Assembly: GCA_004194705.1 (NCBI GenBank)
Contig: SADC01000464.1
Location: forward strand, 58,444-122,443
Source of the DNA: Ditylenchus dipsaci
Lineage: Eukaryota > Nematoda > Chromadorea > Rhabditida > Anguinidae
Direction: 5' to 3'
DNA: 64,000 bases
The notes beneath the pieces are model-generated. The model was not told where the DNA came from. It worked only from the letters and a program-made list of their open reading frames with translations, and searched no databases. The number at the start of each line of letters is the position of its first letter. Position 1 is the first letter of the stretch. Shown here piece by piece: positions 10,690 through 22,919 of the stretch. Position numbers and translations under genes: made by a program.

Positions 10690-12955
10690 AGAAGAGACGC
10701 AGAAACGCTATCTGGGACATGTATGAAAAGGAGGAAGACTCGCATGGTGAAATCAAGTGGAAGTGTAGCGAATGTCAGAGTTACCATTTTTTATTGCTCT
10801 TGCAATTTTTAAGTCGGACGAATACTTTAGCGGCCTTAGCAATCACCCAGCATCAGTCTCTCGCATTGGGTTAAAGCATAAGGAGAAAGCAACAGCCTAA
10901 GAAGCTTCGATCTCAAATTTCTGAGGACACTCACCTTGAACAGCAGGTACCACTTCTTTTATATGAAATGATACAAGTATTTTTCGTTCAGGACTCCAGA
11001 GTACACAGAGCTTTTGTCGACGTTCTTTTATTCCGTGCATGTCCGTTGAATTTGATTTCATCCTTTGGTCCGCAAACTCTTTTATGAAATGAATCCTAAG
11101 ATCGAGGTATTTGAAAAAATCGTTATATCAAGCTCACACTTTTTAGTTCCCGAGTAGCTTCAACACACTAAAAAGCATGCTAACAAATCAGCTGGAAACT
11201 GTGGAGAAAGCCTAAAAGCCGACTTGAAAAAAACTGCTCGTCGATTCTCTCTTACTTGTGATGTTTTGTCTGACAAAGGCTTGAACAGTGCTTATCTAGA
11301 TATAGAAAGGCCTATAACAATATTCATTGAATACTTTAATACAGGAGTGACGTTGCATTTACTGTGATCAGTCTGCCTGCTTCAGCGTCTTTTCCTTGGT
11401 CTCTGCAAACTATCAAGTCCTCACACAGGCATATCAATACGCTTCAGACTGAAAAGCCTCTTGAGAAATACAGAATTCCTGTTTCGCCAGAGTCTTTAAG
11501 ATCGTCACAGATGAGGAGCAACATGGTGAAGGCCTTCAAAAATATGGTTTTAGGTACAAAATTATGAAATTGGTTTTTCAGTGTTTCCTTCAGTTGATGT
11601 GTGCTTACAATGGCTCTCAGAACAAGAAGACTCTGAAAATGATGAAGAGACAGTCATCTTGATGATGGATACAGCAATGAGTTTTCGATTCAGTTAGCTA
11701 TACAATTTTTACCTCTTATCACATGAAGTAATTTAGGTCTGCTTTTCTTTAAGAATGGGATGCTTCGCACACGCACTGCAACTAGTTATCATGTCAATGT
11801 TAAAGGACTGTGTTTGGAACTCATGCCGCTTACGTTGATCTTTCTCAGTTTATCAATAAATTTCACATTCAAATAGTGCAAGGAAGTAGTTTCACTGTGT
11901 TCCTTATTGGCTGTCAACAATATTCTTCAGGAATTGAAAAATATGTGTGGAAAAAAAGCTGATCTCTGCTTCAAAAACGCGCTGGGCTGCTCAAATTGTG
12001 GTGTTTAAAACAGTTCTTAGAAGTTCAAGAGTTCGTTTCTAAAATCGCGCTAGAAAAAGAAGTGGGAGTATCCTACTGAATCAGAAATCAAGGTAGTATT
12101 GAAAATTGATCAAATTCACGATAAAAAAATTTTCAAGCTGCTTCGCGATTTATACGTTTTGATGAAAATTTGTTGATGTCTTATGCGGGTACAGTCTGAA
12201 AAAAATGTGTCGATTTCTCGATGTTACGGCTACCTGAAAGCAATATACAAGTCAGTGGATAGGTTTCAGGTAAACTTGCTTCAAAAATTTTGCTTACATA
12301 GTTTATTGTGTAAGTTTAGAGTACCAGATCATCACCAGAAATCGCTCTTAAGCTCAAAGATTTATTGGACAGTCGTTTTAATCGGATGATGAACAGTGAA
12401 TCAAGCAATTTTGATCCTATTTTCTTTGTTGCCACAGTGCTCGACAACACAGCGAATATTCTAAGTTCTGGTGACCACAAATTGCCCTTACTGAAATTCA
12501 AAACCTGGTATATTTTTTCTCTGCTTCTTTATTTATTTTTCGCTTCTTTCAAAGTAGGCGTTGGTGTTCTTTTGCGACAAGAAGATGTTCAACTCAATCT
12601 AGGCTAAACTCTACGCTGGATCAATTGTTGGGAGAATCCTTGAAAAGAAACCGCTCAACAGGCTGCATCCAATATTTCACCAGATTCTCTGTTGCTGCAA
12701 GTAATGAATTAAGTGCTCAGTGCTAGTGCCTCTGGTCACAATTCAATGGATGCCATGAAGTACTGGACGTCTTTGTTGAACTCGTGAGTGTAACAGAAAA
12801 TTTCCTACTTTATTGATATGTTGAAGGACGCAAACCCGATCGCAGTTTTGGCAATTGAACTTCTATCGATACTGGCTACAAGTGCACCAGTGAGCGTATA
12901 TTTTCCAAGCAAGAATGGCAACAGCAACTCATCGAAATAAAGCATCTTTTGAACC
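10690..12955 (+). pseudogene. Decayed hAT-family transposase
   Basis: Family landmarks appear in order on plus, in shifting frames. A BED-type zinc finger is at about 10690-10777 (IWDMYEKEEDSHGEIKWKC with a final SEC). FSLTCDVLSDKGLNSAYL at about 11241-11295 is the start of the catalytic region. CFAHALQLVIMSML at 11761-11803 matches the conserved CxxHxLNL block. FDPIFFVATVLDN at about 12408-12447 and PIAVLAIELLSILATSAP followed by SERIFSK at 12835-12915 are the C-terminal dimerisation domain. Many stops and frame changes make it inactive. I did not find its terminal repeats, so the span covers recognisable coding only. Confidence 0.8.
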
Positions 12956-13035
12956 TTCAATGCCCAGTTAGTTGTTTATAGTAATCGATTTTGTGATGTT
13001 GTGTGATTTGGTGAAATGTGCTTGAACGAATAAAG

Positions 13036-14606
13036 GAAATGGGTGTTTTGCCATGGTTCCAAAAACAGCAAATTTGCTGAAATGCAGCAAAAAATAATTG
13101 GCGTTGTGTGTTTATTGAAAACAGCAAAATTGCAGCAAAAATGCAGCAAAAATTTTGCTGCCATTTCAGCAAAAAATTCGCTGCATTTTCTTCGTCTCCC
13201 ATATATGACCGCGTTTTGCATTTTTTTCAACTATATTTTTTTGCTTTTTTTCTATCTGCAGTCAGTAATGCATGAACCACCCGTATAACAGCAACACCTA
13301 CGCTACATGCAGCCCGTAAAAGTCACTCTTCAAGGGAGGGAGGGTTCATATAAGCATCGTCTAGGTCACAGTTTTCAAATCCCCCTGGATGCATTTCCTA
13401 TCTTTCACTCGATTTTTCATATTTATTTTCAAGTTTGGTATGAAAATAATGCTCATTCTAATGTCTATCTGACAAGAGGGACTGCTGAGTACCCAAACGG
13501 GATCCCCACCTGAGTACCCCACCCTACAGGATGGTTTGGAAAAATTCGAAAATCATAAAAAAGTTTAAGTTTGAATTTTATTTGTCTGCAACTCATTCAT
13601 ATTTGTTAAGTATAATATATTTTTGTGTTCGTATAGAAGAGCTTACAGTAGCTTAAATTTCTGTCACCGATTTCCTGGGTAAGTCGATGGGGCAGAAGCT
13701 ACCTACGCGAAATTTTCAATATTTTCGAATCTTTTTGATTACTCGATACTACTCCACCTTGGTACCTCTTTTCTGCGTACTCTATCCTGTGTACTCCCCC
13801 ACCTGGGTACCACCACTGAGTACTACTCATGGTTATTCCCGTCCTAGAGTTGCACGAGGAATAATATATAATGCTTCACATTAAAATTACTATAAAAAGT
13901 TGGTAGCTCCGAAGGTGATCAAGAGAAAAGATATGTTCGACGAAATAGGATGGCCCTAGATTGGACGATTTTAAATTTTATTTATTACTAAATTCCGATT
14001 TTCAACTTTATTAATAGCTTAGATATAAGCCATAGCCTAAGAATCATGGCTACACATTGTATAAAAAATGTTAATTGTAAAGAAGATACAAAACATCAAT
14101 CAAGGAAAACCAAAATGAGGCAGCTGATTCAGGTAGGCTTCAGCCTTCAACTCCTGTTATAGTTGTTTAACCATGCACTGATAGTTCGCCGGATAGCCAT
14201 GAGGATGAGCATATTTCATACCAAACTTGAAAAATAAAATATGAAAAATGGTGTGAAAAATAGGTCATGCATCCAGTGGATTTGAACCTGTGACCTAGCG
14301 ATGCTTATATGAAAATCCCTCCCTCCCCTTCAGAGTGACTTTTACGGGCTGCATATAGCCTAGGTATTGCTGTTTACGGATGTTTCATATATTTTCTGAC
14401 TGCAGAAAAAAAAAGCAAAATTTATAGTTGAAAAAATGCAAAACGCGTAATATGTGGAGACGGAGAAATGCAGCAAAATTTGCTGAAATGCCAGCAAAAA
14501 TTTTGCTGCATTTTTGCTGCAATTTTGCTGTTTCAATAAACACACAACGCCAATTATTTTTGCTGCATTTCAGCAAATTTGCTGGTTTTGCAACCATGGT
14601 TTTGCA
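13036..14606. mobile_element. Inverted-repeat element, CAGCAAATTTGCTG termini
   Basis: Arms of about 350 bp (13036-13400 and 14255-14606) both carry GCAGCAAAATTTTTGCTG-type palindromes, AAACACACAACGCCAATTAT and a CCATGGTT end. Between them, 13400-14255 is AT-rich with GGGTACC-type repeats and no recognised protein. This is a non-autonomous element. Open frames in the arms are repeat artefacts. Confidence 0.8.
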
Positions 14607-14711
14607 TCTTGTTTTTGTTAGCGAAAGTTTAGTGAAAGTCAGCAATAGGAACTTCATGCAGTTTCAGTCACACCTGTACGCGAGTCGAAAATCTCAGCAA
14701 CCAAATTAATG

Positions 14712-14960
14712 GTCACAATAGTCACACTAAAGTCAAAATAACCACAAAGTCACACAGGGTGACTCACACTAAAGTCACAGTCACACTGATGTCAAAGTCA
14801 CATTCAAGTCACACTCACAGTTACTCTTAAGTCACAGTCACACTCACAGTCACACTAAAGTCACAGTCACACTCACATCAAGTGTGACTGTGATTTTAGT
14901 GTGACTGTGAGTGTGATGTGACTTAAGGTGTGACTGTGAGGTGTGACTGTGGTTTTTGAA
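14712..14960. repeat. CACAGTCACACTAAAGT minisatellite, copy 2
   Basis: Same unit and same turn-around structure as 10345-10535, with the centre near 14880. Confidence 0.8.
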
Positions 14961-14969
14961 AACACTGAT

Positions 14970-15387
14970 ACAGTCGCCTCTCGATATAGTGACACCCTCT
15001 CAAGTTCGTTCCCGCCTAAGGTCCGACACTTTTTTACCTCTTTTTAAAGACTTTTCCGAAATGATTCGTCAGTCACGTGCAAAAAATCGCAAGGATTCCG
15101 ATTCTACCGGTCATTTTTGGAAATGACAAAAGTTTTGCTGAAAAGACCCGCGCCTCTCCATACAGTGACACCCATTTTTTAAAAATAGGTGTCACTATAT
15201 CGAGAGGTGTGGTCTTTTCGGCAAAACTTATGATATTTCCGAAAACGACTGGTAGAATCGGAATCCTTGCGATTTTCGCACGTGACTGACGAATCCTTTT
15301 TGCAAAAGTCTTCAACAAAAGAGGTAAAAAGTGCGACCTTAGGCGGGGAACAAACTTGAGGGTGTCACTATATCGAGAGGTGACTGT
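14970..15387. repeat. Pogo-like palindromic MITE (CTCGATATAGTGACACC)
   Basis: A near-complete palindrome: ACAGTCGCCTCTCGATATAG at the left and its complement at 15365-15387. Internal blocks are AAGTTCGTTCC, GTCCGACACTTTTT and GGATTCCGATT. The same internal blocks occur in the elements at 27988-28412, 35813-36030 and near 60690, so these are one family with different outer ends. Confidence 0.85.
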
Positions 15388-16995
15388 GTCTTGAAGCCAA
15401 AATATTTCTGTTCTTTTCTCTTACCGCTATTTTTGTTTCTCTCATTCTTTCATTTTGTTTTTTCTTTTTTGGGCGGACACCGACACAAATATCCCCGGGT
15501 TCCAATATCCCCGCAGTGACAATCAGGATGAGATTTTCACCTTTCGGCCAAATCGGGACTAAAAATAGTCCCTAAAAAGTCCCATTATCCAAAAAGGGAC
15601 TATGGGACCAGGACTTTAGTAAATGGGATTTAAAATGGGACATGTTCCATTTTTTAGGACCGTAGTCCCGTTTATGAAATACAATATTTTTATGTCGAAA
15701 AGGGTTATTGAGCTTTTTAGAGCTCTGTATGTGTGTTGAAACAATTTTCTTTATTCCTCTATATAGTATTTGGCATGTACTGAGTGAGTGGGTCGCACTT
15801 TTGTATTTAAACCCAATTTTTTGGCCAACTTTTGTAAACTTATGCTGGCTATCTTTTCGGAACCCAATTTTTAACTTCTAAGCTTTCTTTTAAGCCCAAA
15901 ACAAAAAATCGAGGTGGCTCTAAAAATGGTTTTAAGTCCTTCAAAATCGGAGTTTGTTCATTCAGCCTAGATTTGGGTGGATATTCGTGTTCAAGTCTAA
16001 TACTCTGCTAATCTTTATAAAATTTTATGCCGGCCTATTCCGGTCATGACAACAAATATTGAAAAAAAATTTAATCTTTCATATTTTTAAATATTTGTTG
16101 TCTCGAGCGGAATTTGAAATTTGAGTGATTTTGAATTTGAACAGCACTTATACATGCAAATCCAACATGCTCAGGTTTTCTCATTTCAGAAGGATAAAAC
16201 TCATGATTTTTGATAATAAGCCGAGAAAGCTGTGAAAAACCACGTCGAGGTGGCTTTTGAAAATGGCTAGACACAATAGAACCTTTTAGGTGGCTTTTAC
16301 GTATCAAAAAAATTCCTAGAAAGCAAGTGGTGACCTGAATTAATTTGCTAGTCCTCCTAACATTTTACTAATAAAATCAAAACAAGGGATAACAGGCGCC
16401 TATCGCCCACCTATCGCATTTTGAAATTTACGGATGGCCACCGATTTTTTCACTATAAATTTTTAAGTTTTAAGATCAACATGATCACCTTATCAACATA
16501 TTTTCTATGACTACTAATAGACGGTTAAAAATATTGTGATTATCATAATCAACATGTTAAATATGAAAACATTTTTGGTGAAAAATCGGTGTCCCTGGAT
16601 CGGTGGTCCCCCTTAAAAATAAAAAAATAAGGGAGGATCTTCTAACTTAAAATTGTGTGGGGAATTGGGTTTGTTAAGCAAAAACTTGCGATTTTACACA
16701 CCCCAACTTCAATACCTGGTGTAGGTATCACCTGGCTAGGTGGATGTCTACCTGGATGACTTAAAAATAAAAAAGATAATTTAAATTAAAAAAATCCATT
16801 TTTCCAAACTAAAAATTTGTGATGAATTGGGCTTGTTGAAACCAAAAGTGCGATTTTACCTACCCATCCCAAATCCAGGGTTGGGTACAACCTGGACAGG
16901 TTGATATCCAGGTAACTCAAGAGCAGGGCTATATTCACCTAAATGACCTGAAAGGTCAAACGTTAGTTTTTTATATCTGAAATTACGGTGAAAAT

Positions 16996-17062
16996 AAAGT
17001 GTGCACCCAGGTGGATTCGAACCAGCAACCTCGGCGGTGGATATCCAAGTGGTCATCCACTT
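16996..17062 (-). repeat. tRNA-like (SINE-like) sequence in the left arm
   Basis: On minus, a perfect B-box (GGTTCGAATCC) and a weaker A-box-like TGACCACTTGG lie at tRNA spacing. It is part of the inverted arm of the FLYWCH element, so it is a repeat and not a tRNA gene. Confidence 0.4.
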
Positions 17063-17193
17063 GGATCAAAAATTTTTTTCACGTTTGTGGATTCCAAGTT
17101 AATTTTTCTGAACTAATTCGTGAATGCTGAAGATGGTTTGACAGTGTTGAAATTACGTGTTATCGAAAAAATTTCAGATATCGTAAAGGGCAA

Positions 17194-17395
17194 TAATTTT
17201 TTTGCCGCAAATATAACTTTTTTTGCCGCAAATATACTTTTTTTTGTCGCAAATCTGCTTTTGCCGCAAATATACTTTTTTGCCGAAAGTTTTTTTTTGC
17301 CGCAAATATGCTTTTTTGCCGCAAATCTGCTTTTTCTGCCGCAAATTTACTTTTTTCTGCCGCAAATTTACTTTTGCCGCAAATATAGATTTTAC
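17194..17395. repeat. TTTGCCGCAAATATACTTT tandem array
   Basis: About nine units of roughly 20 bp (TTTTTGCCGCAAATNTACTT). It is the complement of the 1620-1880 array. The long frames on both strands here are array translations. Confidence 0.85.
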
Positions 17396-17435
17396 AGTTG
17401 CCAAATGCCTTAACTTGAAATCTGTCTTTTTTTAG

Positions 17436-18062
17436 GAACTGGAGGTGCAATGTCAGCTACTGTGCGACAGTCTATGTTCGTAAGAGAGGATTTGACAACG
17501 AAGAAGACTTTAATTTATGGTTCAAGGATGAAAAAGTCAGCTGGAGGAAGTAAGGAAATTGTCATCGTTATTTGTAATTGTTCACATATTTATTCGATTA
17601 AGTACACATACGAGGGATCTAAGCGCCAACAAAACAGAAGAATATCAGTGCCGATACGTTCGAATGAAGAATTATCGATGCAGTATCAAGCTCCGAGTTC
17701 TTTATCCGCAAGGTAACTTCAAAGTTTGATAATGGTATAACAAGGTCAATGTATAAAGTGTAATTTCAGGTCATCGTGGAGCAAGGAAAAGGTAGCCACG
17801 AACACGTACCGGTGAGTCAGCCAAAGCTTTTGGATAAGCACAAAGGATTGATGAAAGGTGAATCGAATTTAACCGCTCTAATTATGCAAGAAAAAATACA
17901 GGTTTGATTTGGGGAATTTTTCGTGTTAGGAATAACCAATTTTTCGAACAGCTAAAAGCCTATGCCGAAGCAAATTCAAGAGTTCCTAAACGCCGTCCGT
18001 GAACCTATTTCGAAGGATATCGTTCTGCTTCAACTGGCTCCGTCTACTCCGGAGTTTGTCAA
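17436..18062 (+). pseudogene. FLYWCH-type zinc-finger gene fragment of a transposon
   Basis: Exon 1 (17436-17549, after TTTTTTTAG, before GTAAGG) reads NWRCNVSYCATVYVRKRG and then DFNLWFKDEKVSW; WRC and the following C are the FLYWCH signature. Exon 2 (17603-17712) gives EEYQCRYVRMKNYRCSIKLR. Exon 3, from about 17770, gives VIVEQGKGSHEHVP, whose HxH would complete the metal site. A further block near 17960 contains PMPKQIQEFLNAVRE. Frames across the exon 2/3 junction do not join (one base off) and no DDE catalytic domain follows. FLYWCH domains bind DNA and commonly head MULE transposases. Confidence 0.6.
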
Positions 18063-18360
18063 TCGTATGATTATATATTTTTAAAGTATATTTGCGGCAA
18101 AAAAAAGTATCGCCCTATCGTAAATTCTGGATTTTGATAAATCAAGATTTCACAATAACTCAAAAATTTATTGATAAAACGTGATTTTACCACTGTCAAA
18201 CCATCTTCAGCATGCTCGAATTAATGCATGAAAATTATTTTGAAACCCGAAAACGTAAAAAAAATTTTAATCCAAGTGGACGACTATTTGGATAGCCACT
18301 GCCGAGGATGCTGGTTTAAATCCACCTAGGTGCATACCTTATTTTATCATAATTTTGAGT

Positions 18361-18430
18361 GCTTACGTGGCGTAGAGGTCCATATGCTCATCACCAAGGT
18401 TACTGGTTCGAATCCCTCTGGGTGCAATCA
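18361..18430 (+). repeat. tRNA-like sequence
   Basis: A-box-like TGGCGTAGAGG and a perfect B-box GGTTCGAATCC at tRNA spacing. There is no clean cloverleaf. The 3' part (CTGGTTCGAATCC ... CTGGGTGC) matches the tRNA-like part of the 16996-17062 repeat. Confidence 0.45.
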
Positions 18431-19199
18431 GTCCAGAGTAGAAAACACCGATTCAAATTTAACCGTTTTTAGAACACAATTTTGGATTGAATCGTTTGGG
18501 CTTTTAGGTCTATACCCCGAAATTAAACCGAACCGAGGAAGATGTAGCTTAACAAACCAGATCTTTTTCAAAACATTTACTTAACAAAAAAACTTAGCAA
18601 AAAAACCATTTAGCAAATTGCGCTTAAATTGTGAATTCTTAGCAAAATCGCGCCTAATTTTTTTTTTCGAAGCAAAACGACCGCTTAGCAAATCGACCAC
18701 TTAGCAAGTCGCCGCTTAAATTTCGGGATACAGCCCTAAAAAAACTCAAATAACCCTTTTTTACCATAAAATATTGTATTTCATAACGAGACTACGGTCC
18801 TAGGAAAGGACTTTGTCCCGTTTTGGGACTAAAATCCCTTGGTCTCATAGTCCCTTTTTGGGACTAAGGGGACTTTTTAGGGACTATTTTTAGTCCCGGT
18901 TAGTCCTTTTTAATAAGGAAAAGGGCGAAAATCTCATCCCTGGTGACAATATCCCCGAGCAAATTTAAATCAAATAAAAAATTTATTTTTAGCAGGAAAC
19001 TTCGGTGGGCGGCAAATTGACCCGCAATAATTGTAGGTGGGTAGGAGAATCACCTCGTACCTCCGCTAACAAATTTGTAAGTGGCTATCCACCTCCAGAA
19101 CCTGAAATTTTGAATTAAGCCAAAAGTATAAATGAAGACTATTGCTTGCTACATAGAAACATGTCATGAGTACAGTTTGATAATACCAAAATAATGGGT

Positions 19200-20552
19200 A
19201 AAATATCCGTTGCTACTCATTTGCGCCCAACTCATTTGCGCCCACTCAACGCCCACTCATTTGCGCGCAACTCGTTTGCGCCCACCTCGTTTGCGCCCAA
19301 CTCGTTTGCGCCCACTCATTTGCGCCCACTCATTTGCGCCCGCTTCATTGTTTTTCAAAATTTTGAATTCGTGGTATTGATTTTTGGGATTTCCGAATTT
19401 TTCACCACTCGTCTGTATTTTCCTCACCTTGTATTATTGTGTTTAGTTTTGTCGATGGCTTTCAATGTGGATAATGTCTGGCTAGCTAATGTGCTTGCTC
19501 AAACTCAGAAAACACTTCAACCAGCTAACCAGGTATGATAATTTTGTTAAGCTTCATATTTTCACTATACCCTCTAATCTTTACTCTTTTCAGGGTATTT
19601 TGTCGCTATCAAACAAAGGAGAGCAATGTCTAATCGTCAACAGCTACGAATACAGAAAGGCCGCGTCATCAATTCGGGAACGGTTCAGAAGTGGAGATGC
19701 ATAAATCGTGCGTGTAATGGAACTGCAAAAACAAGCTTCGGCTCTCTGGAAAATTTGCTCCTTCTCAATCCACATGTTTGCAGACAAAGTCCTAATGCTT
19801 TTGTGGTATTTTGTTCCCTTTTTACTGCAGTAATTTTAATTAATAGCGACGTGATGTCATAGCCAGAATCAAATCAGCTGCGATTGCTAACTTTGGATCT
19901 TACTCGCCTGTCAGTGAGATTGAATGGTTGGAATACTTCACGCAAACTGAAAACGGTGACAGGTTTTTGCTGCATGACTCTAGGTAAAATTTATTTATGA
20001 ATTGCTTTTCACAATTTTCAAATTGCAGAGAGACTGAGTCCAGGCTGCCTCCAATTTCATCTTTCTTTCTCCGTCTGGTCTCCGTCTGCTGCGTGAAAAC
20101 AATCGTTGGGCTCTTGATGGCACTTTCTTCTGCGCACCAAAGAACTTGCTGTACACTGAGAAATAATATCGGCCTTACTTTATTCAAATCGAATTTCGAT
20201 GACAATATAAACTCAGCGGGACCAAGTCTGACCCAATCTGAGTAAACAAACATACTTTTGAATCATTATAACTATTCTTTCTTCACCCAATAAAAAGTAA
20301 TCTCGTTCTGGATCAATCTCAGGGCCGAGGAACCATCTCAGTGCAGATTGAGATTTTTTGAAGAAACAATGAGGCGGGCGCAAATGAGTGGGCGCAAACG
20401 AGGTGGGCGCAAACGAGGTGGGCGCAAATGAGTGGGCGCAAATGAGTGGGCGCAAACGAGTTGGGCGCAAACGAGGTCGGCGCAAACGAGTTGCGCGCAA
20501 ATGAGTGGGCGCAAATGAGTGGGCGCAAATGAGTTGGGCGCAAATGAGTACG
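19200..20552. mobile_element. MULE copy A with tandem-array termini (CATTTGCGCCCAACT)
   Basis: The left end (about 19217-19350) is an array of about 15-17 bp units, CTCATTTGCGCCCAA. The right end (about 20370-20552) is the same array inverted, GGGCGCAAATGAGTT. Between them is a decayed FLYWCH/MULE transposase. Elements B and C have the same design with different array units. Long frames across the right array are repeat translations. Confidence 0.75.
19455..20165 (+). pseudogene. Truncated FLYWCH/MULE transposase, copy A
   Basis: Starts MAFNVDNVWLANVLAQTQK, then an intron (about 19532-19593). A FLYWCH finger follows, split by a one-base frame change near 19655: GEQCLIVNSYEYRK, then WRCINRACNGTAKTSFGSLE with a closing PHVC. 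Next come EIEWLEYFTQTENG and, after another intron, FIFLSPSGLRLLRENN with WALDGTFFCAPKNL, the first catalytic Asp block (DGTF) of the MULE DDE domain. Coding then runs into the right array, so the rest of the catalytic domain is absent. Confidence 0.75.
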
Positions 20553-20555
20553 AAC

Positions 20556-22582
20556 CAAAAATATCAGTTCGTGGCACTATCGATTTGTGGTAATCGATTC
20601 GTGGCACTACCGATTTTTGATTTAAACTTTATTTCAATTTTTCAAGGTTGTCTGTTGTCTGCTTTATTGTCTGCTTTGTTGTCTGCTTTATTATTTCACT
20701 TTCCAGCAGTCTCTATCTATCTTTCAGTTCTAAATCTGCGAAATTCTGAACAATGTTTTATCTCTTTTTTTTCAGATGTCTGCCATCAATTTTGCGTATT
20801 CAAAGAGAATTGGGGACGAGAAACTGGCTGTCACAGAATTCGCTCCAGACAAGAATAACAGATGTTACAGTTGATCAGTCCTTGCAAAAAATCCTACTTG
20901 CTCTGATGGATTCAAACTGATATACTACGCTTGCACTGGCTGTCGGGCACTTAGAGATGGCTGAAAGAAACACAAGTTGGACTGCGCCAGCCGTCCACTG
21001 CCAATTATGAAAGCTGATGCAGTTAAAGGAAGTTGGATCGACAAGGAGTCAAGCAATCATCATTTCTGTTCGCCAAAGAAGCTCAGCGAGGAATAATTTA
21101 TTTTGTTTTATTTCCATTTTTATCTGTACTATTTTTAGGTGGAATGACTGAACGCCAGATGCAGCATCCAAGCAAAATGGGCTCGTGGATCAAATGAATC
21201 GGTAGCGTCGGTTGCAGTCAGGGTGGAAAGCAAGCTTTTAGTCAATAACGCTGGCAAGTCTAAAGGTATTAACTTTTATTTTTTGTCTACTATTTTCTTA
21301 CAATTTTCTTCTAGTGTATCAGCAATAAGACCGACAAGCAGCAATTGCCAATAAAAATGCCTCTTCTCAAGCTTTCCTTGGTGCACAAAAAGCAAGATTT
21401 TCCCAGAATCGATGACTTTGGTGATCTGTTGGATGACGAAAATTTTCTTCTCAGATGCACTCAGAGAGTATCTATTCCCGGAAATGTCAACTATGGTGAA
21501 AAGTTAGTCCTTTTTGCAGGTGAAATTTTTCTCGAAGTTTTTCTTTGCATGCTGCTCATGTTTTTGATGAATACATGCTCATCTGCTGCTCTTCACGCCA
21601 ATTGCTCTATTTCAAAAGTTTAAAGGATATTGTCTGTGATGGGAACTATAAGTTCAAGCCAATCGGTGCGTATGAAGGTTGCAGAGTGTTTGCTTCCGTC
21701 AAAAAGATCCATTACGTACCTGTGATAACAGCCATTCTGAAGAATTAGGACAAGAAAGCTTTCAGAAAGTTGTGAAGGAAAGGTTAGCCTGTTAACATAT
21801 TCAGATGACCTTTCATTTTTAGTGGCAGCTGCTATAAATGGTACCATTAAATTAGAGACAGCAATTTCGACGACGAGCTTGCTGCCTATGGTACCTTCAA
21901 GAGACAATTCCCTGATGTGAAGATTAAGATGTGTGCCTCTCACGTTAAACAGAATTTGAACCGGCATGTAATAATTCAGTTCATGTTTATTTCTAATTTC
22001 ATGGCTTGTTTTAGGTGCAAATTGTCAGCCTCTCTGCTTAAAATTGGCTACTTGATGGGATACAATGATCGTCCGGCTCCAAACCAAGATGATGCAGAAA
22101 TTGCAGCTATTCTGGCAGTTATCGCAGAAGACATCGAGATGCATGAAGATGAGGAAGAAAGGTTGGCCGTAGACAGGATCCAAGAAGACATGTGGTGAAT
22201 TAATATTGTCCAATCATACATTAATGCTGTTCTTCGGCCGTTCATAGTTGTAATCTTATTGTTGGAAATGTTCATTGTCGGTTGTAAATCAGAAGATCTA
22301 ATAAACTCAGACCCATATATTTGAGAAAAATTATTGTCTTCGGTATGTCTTAAATGGAAGAGTCAATTGTCCATAGTCGAAAACTGATACACGATACGAT
22401 AATTTATACAACAATTTTTTTAAAGTAAGAGTTGGAGTAAGAGCTAGGTAAAAAATTTACTTTTTAAAAGACTGGTCACGAATTTATTGCCATGAATCGA
22501 TAGTGCCACGAATCGATTACCACGAATCGATAGTGCCACGAATCGATTACCACGAATCAAAAGTACCACGAACTGATAGTCG
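20556..22582. mobile_element. MULE copy B with tandem-array termini (CGAATCGATAGTGCCA)
   Basis: The left end, about 20556-20620, has units GTGGCACTATCGATT. The right end, about 22480-22582, is the inverted array CACGAATCGATAGTGC in four to five units. It abuts copy A directly. The interior is a decayed MULE transposase. Confidence 0.75.
20776..22198 (+). pseudogene. Decayed MULE transposase, copy B
   Basis: Opens after a TTTTTTTTCAG acceptor with MSAINFAYSKRIGDEKL. A zinc-finger-like block follows: LIYYACTGCRALRDG, a stop, KKHKLDCASRPLPI and SSNHHFCSPKK. Near 21625-21750, DIVCDGNYKFKPIG and VFASVKKIHYVPVITAILKN form the first DDE block. Near 21870-21975, DELAAYGTFKRQFPD and KMCASHVKQNLNRHV form the second MULE block (C-x2-H). 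The end is an acidic tail, EDIEMHEDEEERLAVD, before a TGA at 22198. Frame changes and stops between blocks make it inactive. Confidence 0.75.
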
Positions 22583-22657
22583 TTCAAATAATGAATTCAG
22601 ATACAAAACCGCAGTAACGGAGTTTTCACCGCAAAATTTTTTAAAAAGCCATCATTA

Positions 22658-22905
22658 CCGTATAACCTCTATTAATTAGGCACCCCCTAATTCAAAAAAC
22701 GTGTTCGTGGCATTGTATTTTTGACCCACTTTTTGGTCACTTCTCTCAGGCAAGTTACCAACCGTTTTATAGCTCATCTCACTAGCTACAAAATGAGTGG
22801 TAACTTGCCTCAGAGAACTTTCCGAAAAATGGGTGAAAAACACAATGCCACAAACACGATTTTGAACGAGGGGTGCCTAATTAACAGAGGTTATACGGTA
22901 TCCTC
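22658..22905. repeat. Palindromic MITE, TACCGTATAACCTCTATTAA
   Basis: Inverted ends ACCGTATAACCTCTATTAAT and its complement, with a CAAGTTACCA...TGGTAACTTG inner pair. The larger element at 56445-57998 has closely related ends. A relic of the inner part lies at 52925-53075. Confidence 0.8.
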
Positions 22906-22919
22906 TCAAAGGCCATCGA

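Larger units (their letters stand above)
16985..18345. mobile_element. Inner FLYWCH-bearing inverted-repeat element
   Basis: Inner arms 16985-17165 and 18180-18345 are inverted copies (CACCCAGGTGGATTCGAACC, TATCCAAGTGG, then GCTGAAGATGGTTTGACAG). Just inside each is GCGGCAAA sequence, an array at 17194-17395 and one unit at 18087-18110. The interior encodes a FLYWCH-type zinc finger, the DNA-binding domain often found in Mutator-like transposases. Diverged arm fragments without the gene occur at 23030-23200 and 27005-27190. Confidence 0.65.
15485..18957. mobile_element. Composite element bounded by ~200-bp inverted repeats (GGGACTA)
   Basis: 15485-15700 and 18750-18957 are inverted relatives containing ATATCCCCG, GATGAGATTTTC, GGGACTAAAAATAGTCCC and ACGGTCCTA. 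Between them lie a tRNA-like repeat, a GCGGCAAA array and a FLYWCH zinc-finger gene fragment that itself sits between inner inverted repeats. I read this as one element holding another. At 18590-18730 there is a one-sided array of CTTAGCAAATCGACC. Confidence 0.65.

Noticed and set aside
17194..17395. CRISPR-like periodic repeats here and in the other short arrays
   Set aside because: Units abut without unique spacers, no cas genes exist, and the context is eukaryotic with spliced genes.
17120..17450. Facing frames of 70-97 residues
   Set aside because: Translations of the TTTGCCGCAAATAT array in four frames.
20213..20607. Three overlapping minus-strand frames rich in FAPTHLRP repeats
   Set aside because: They are the tandem terminal array of MULE copy A read as protein.
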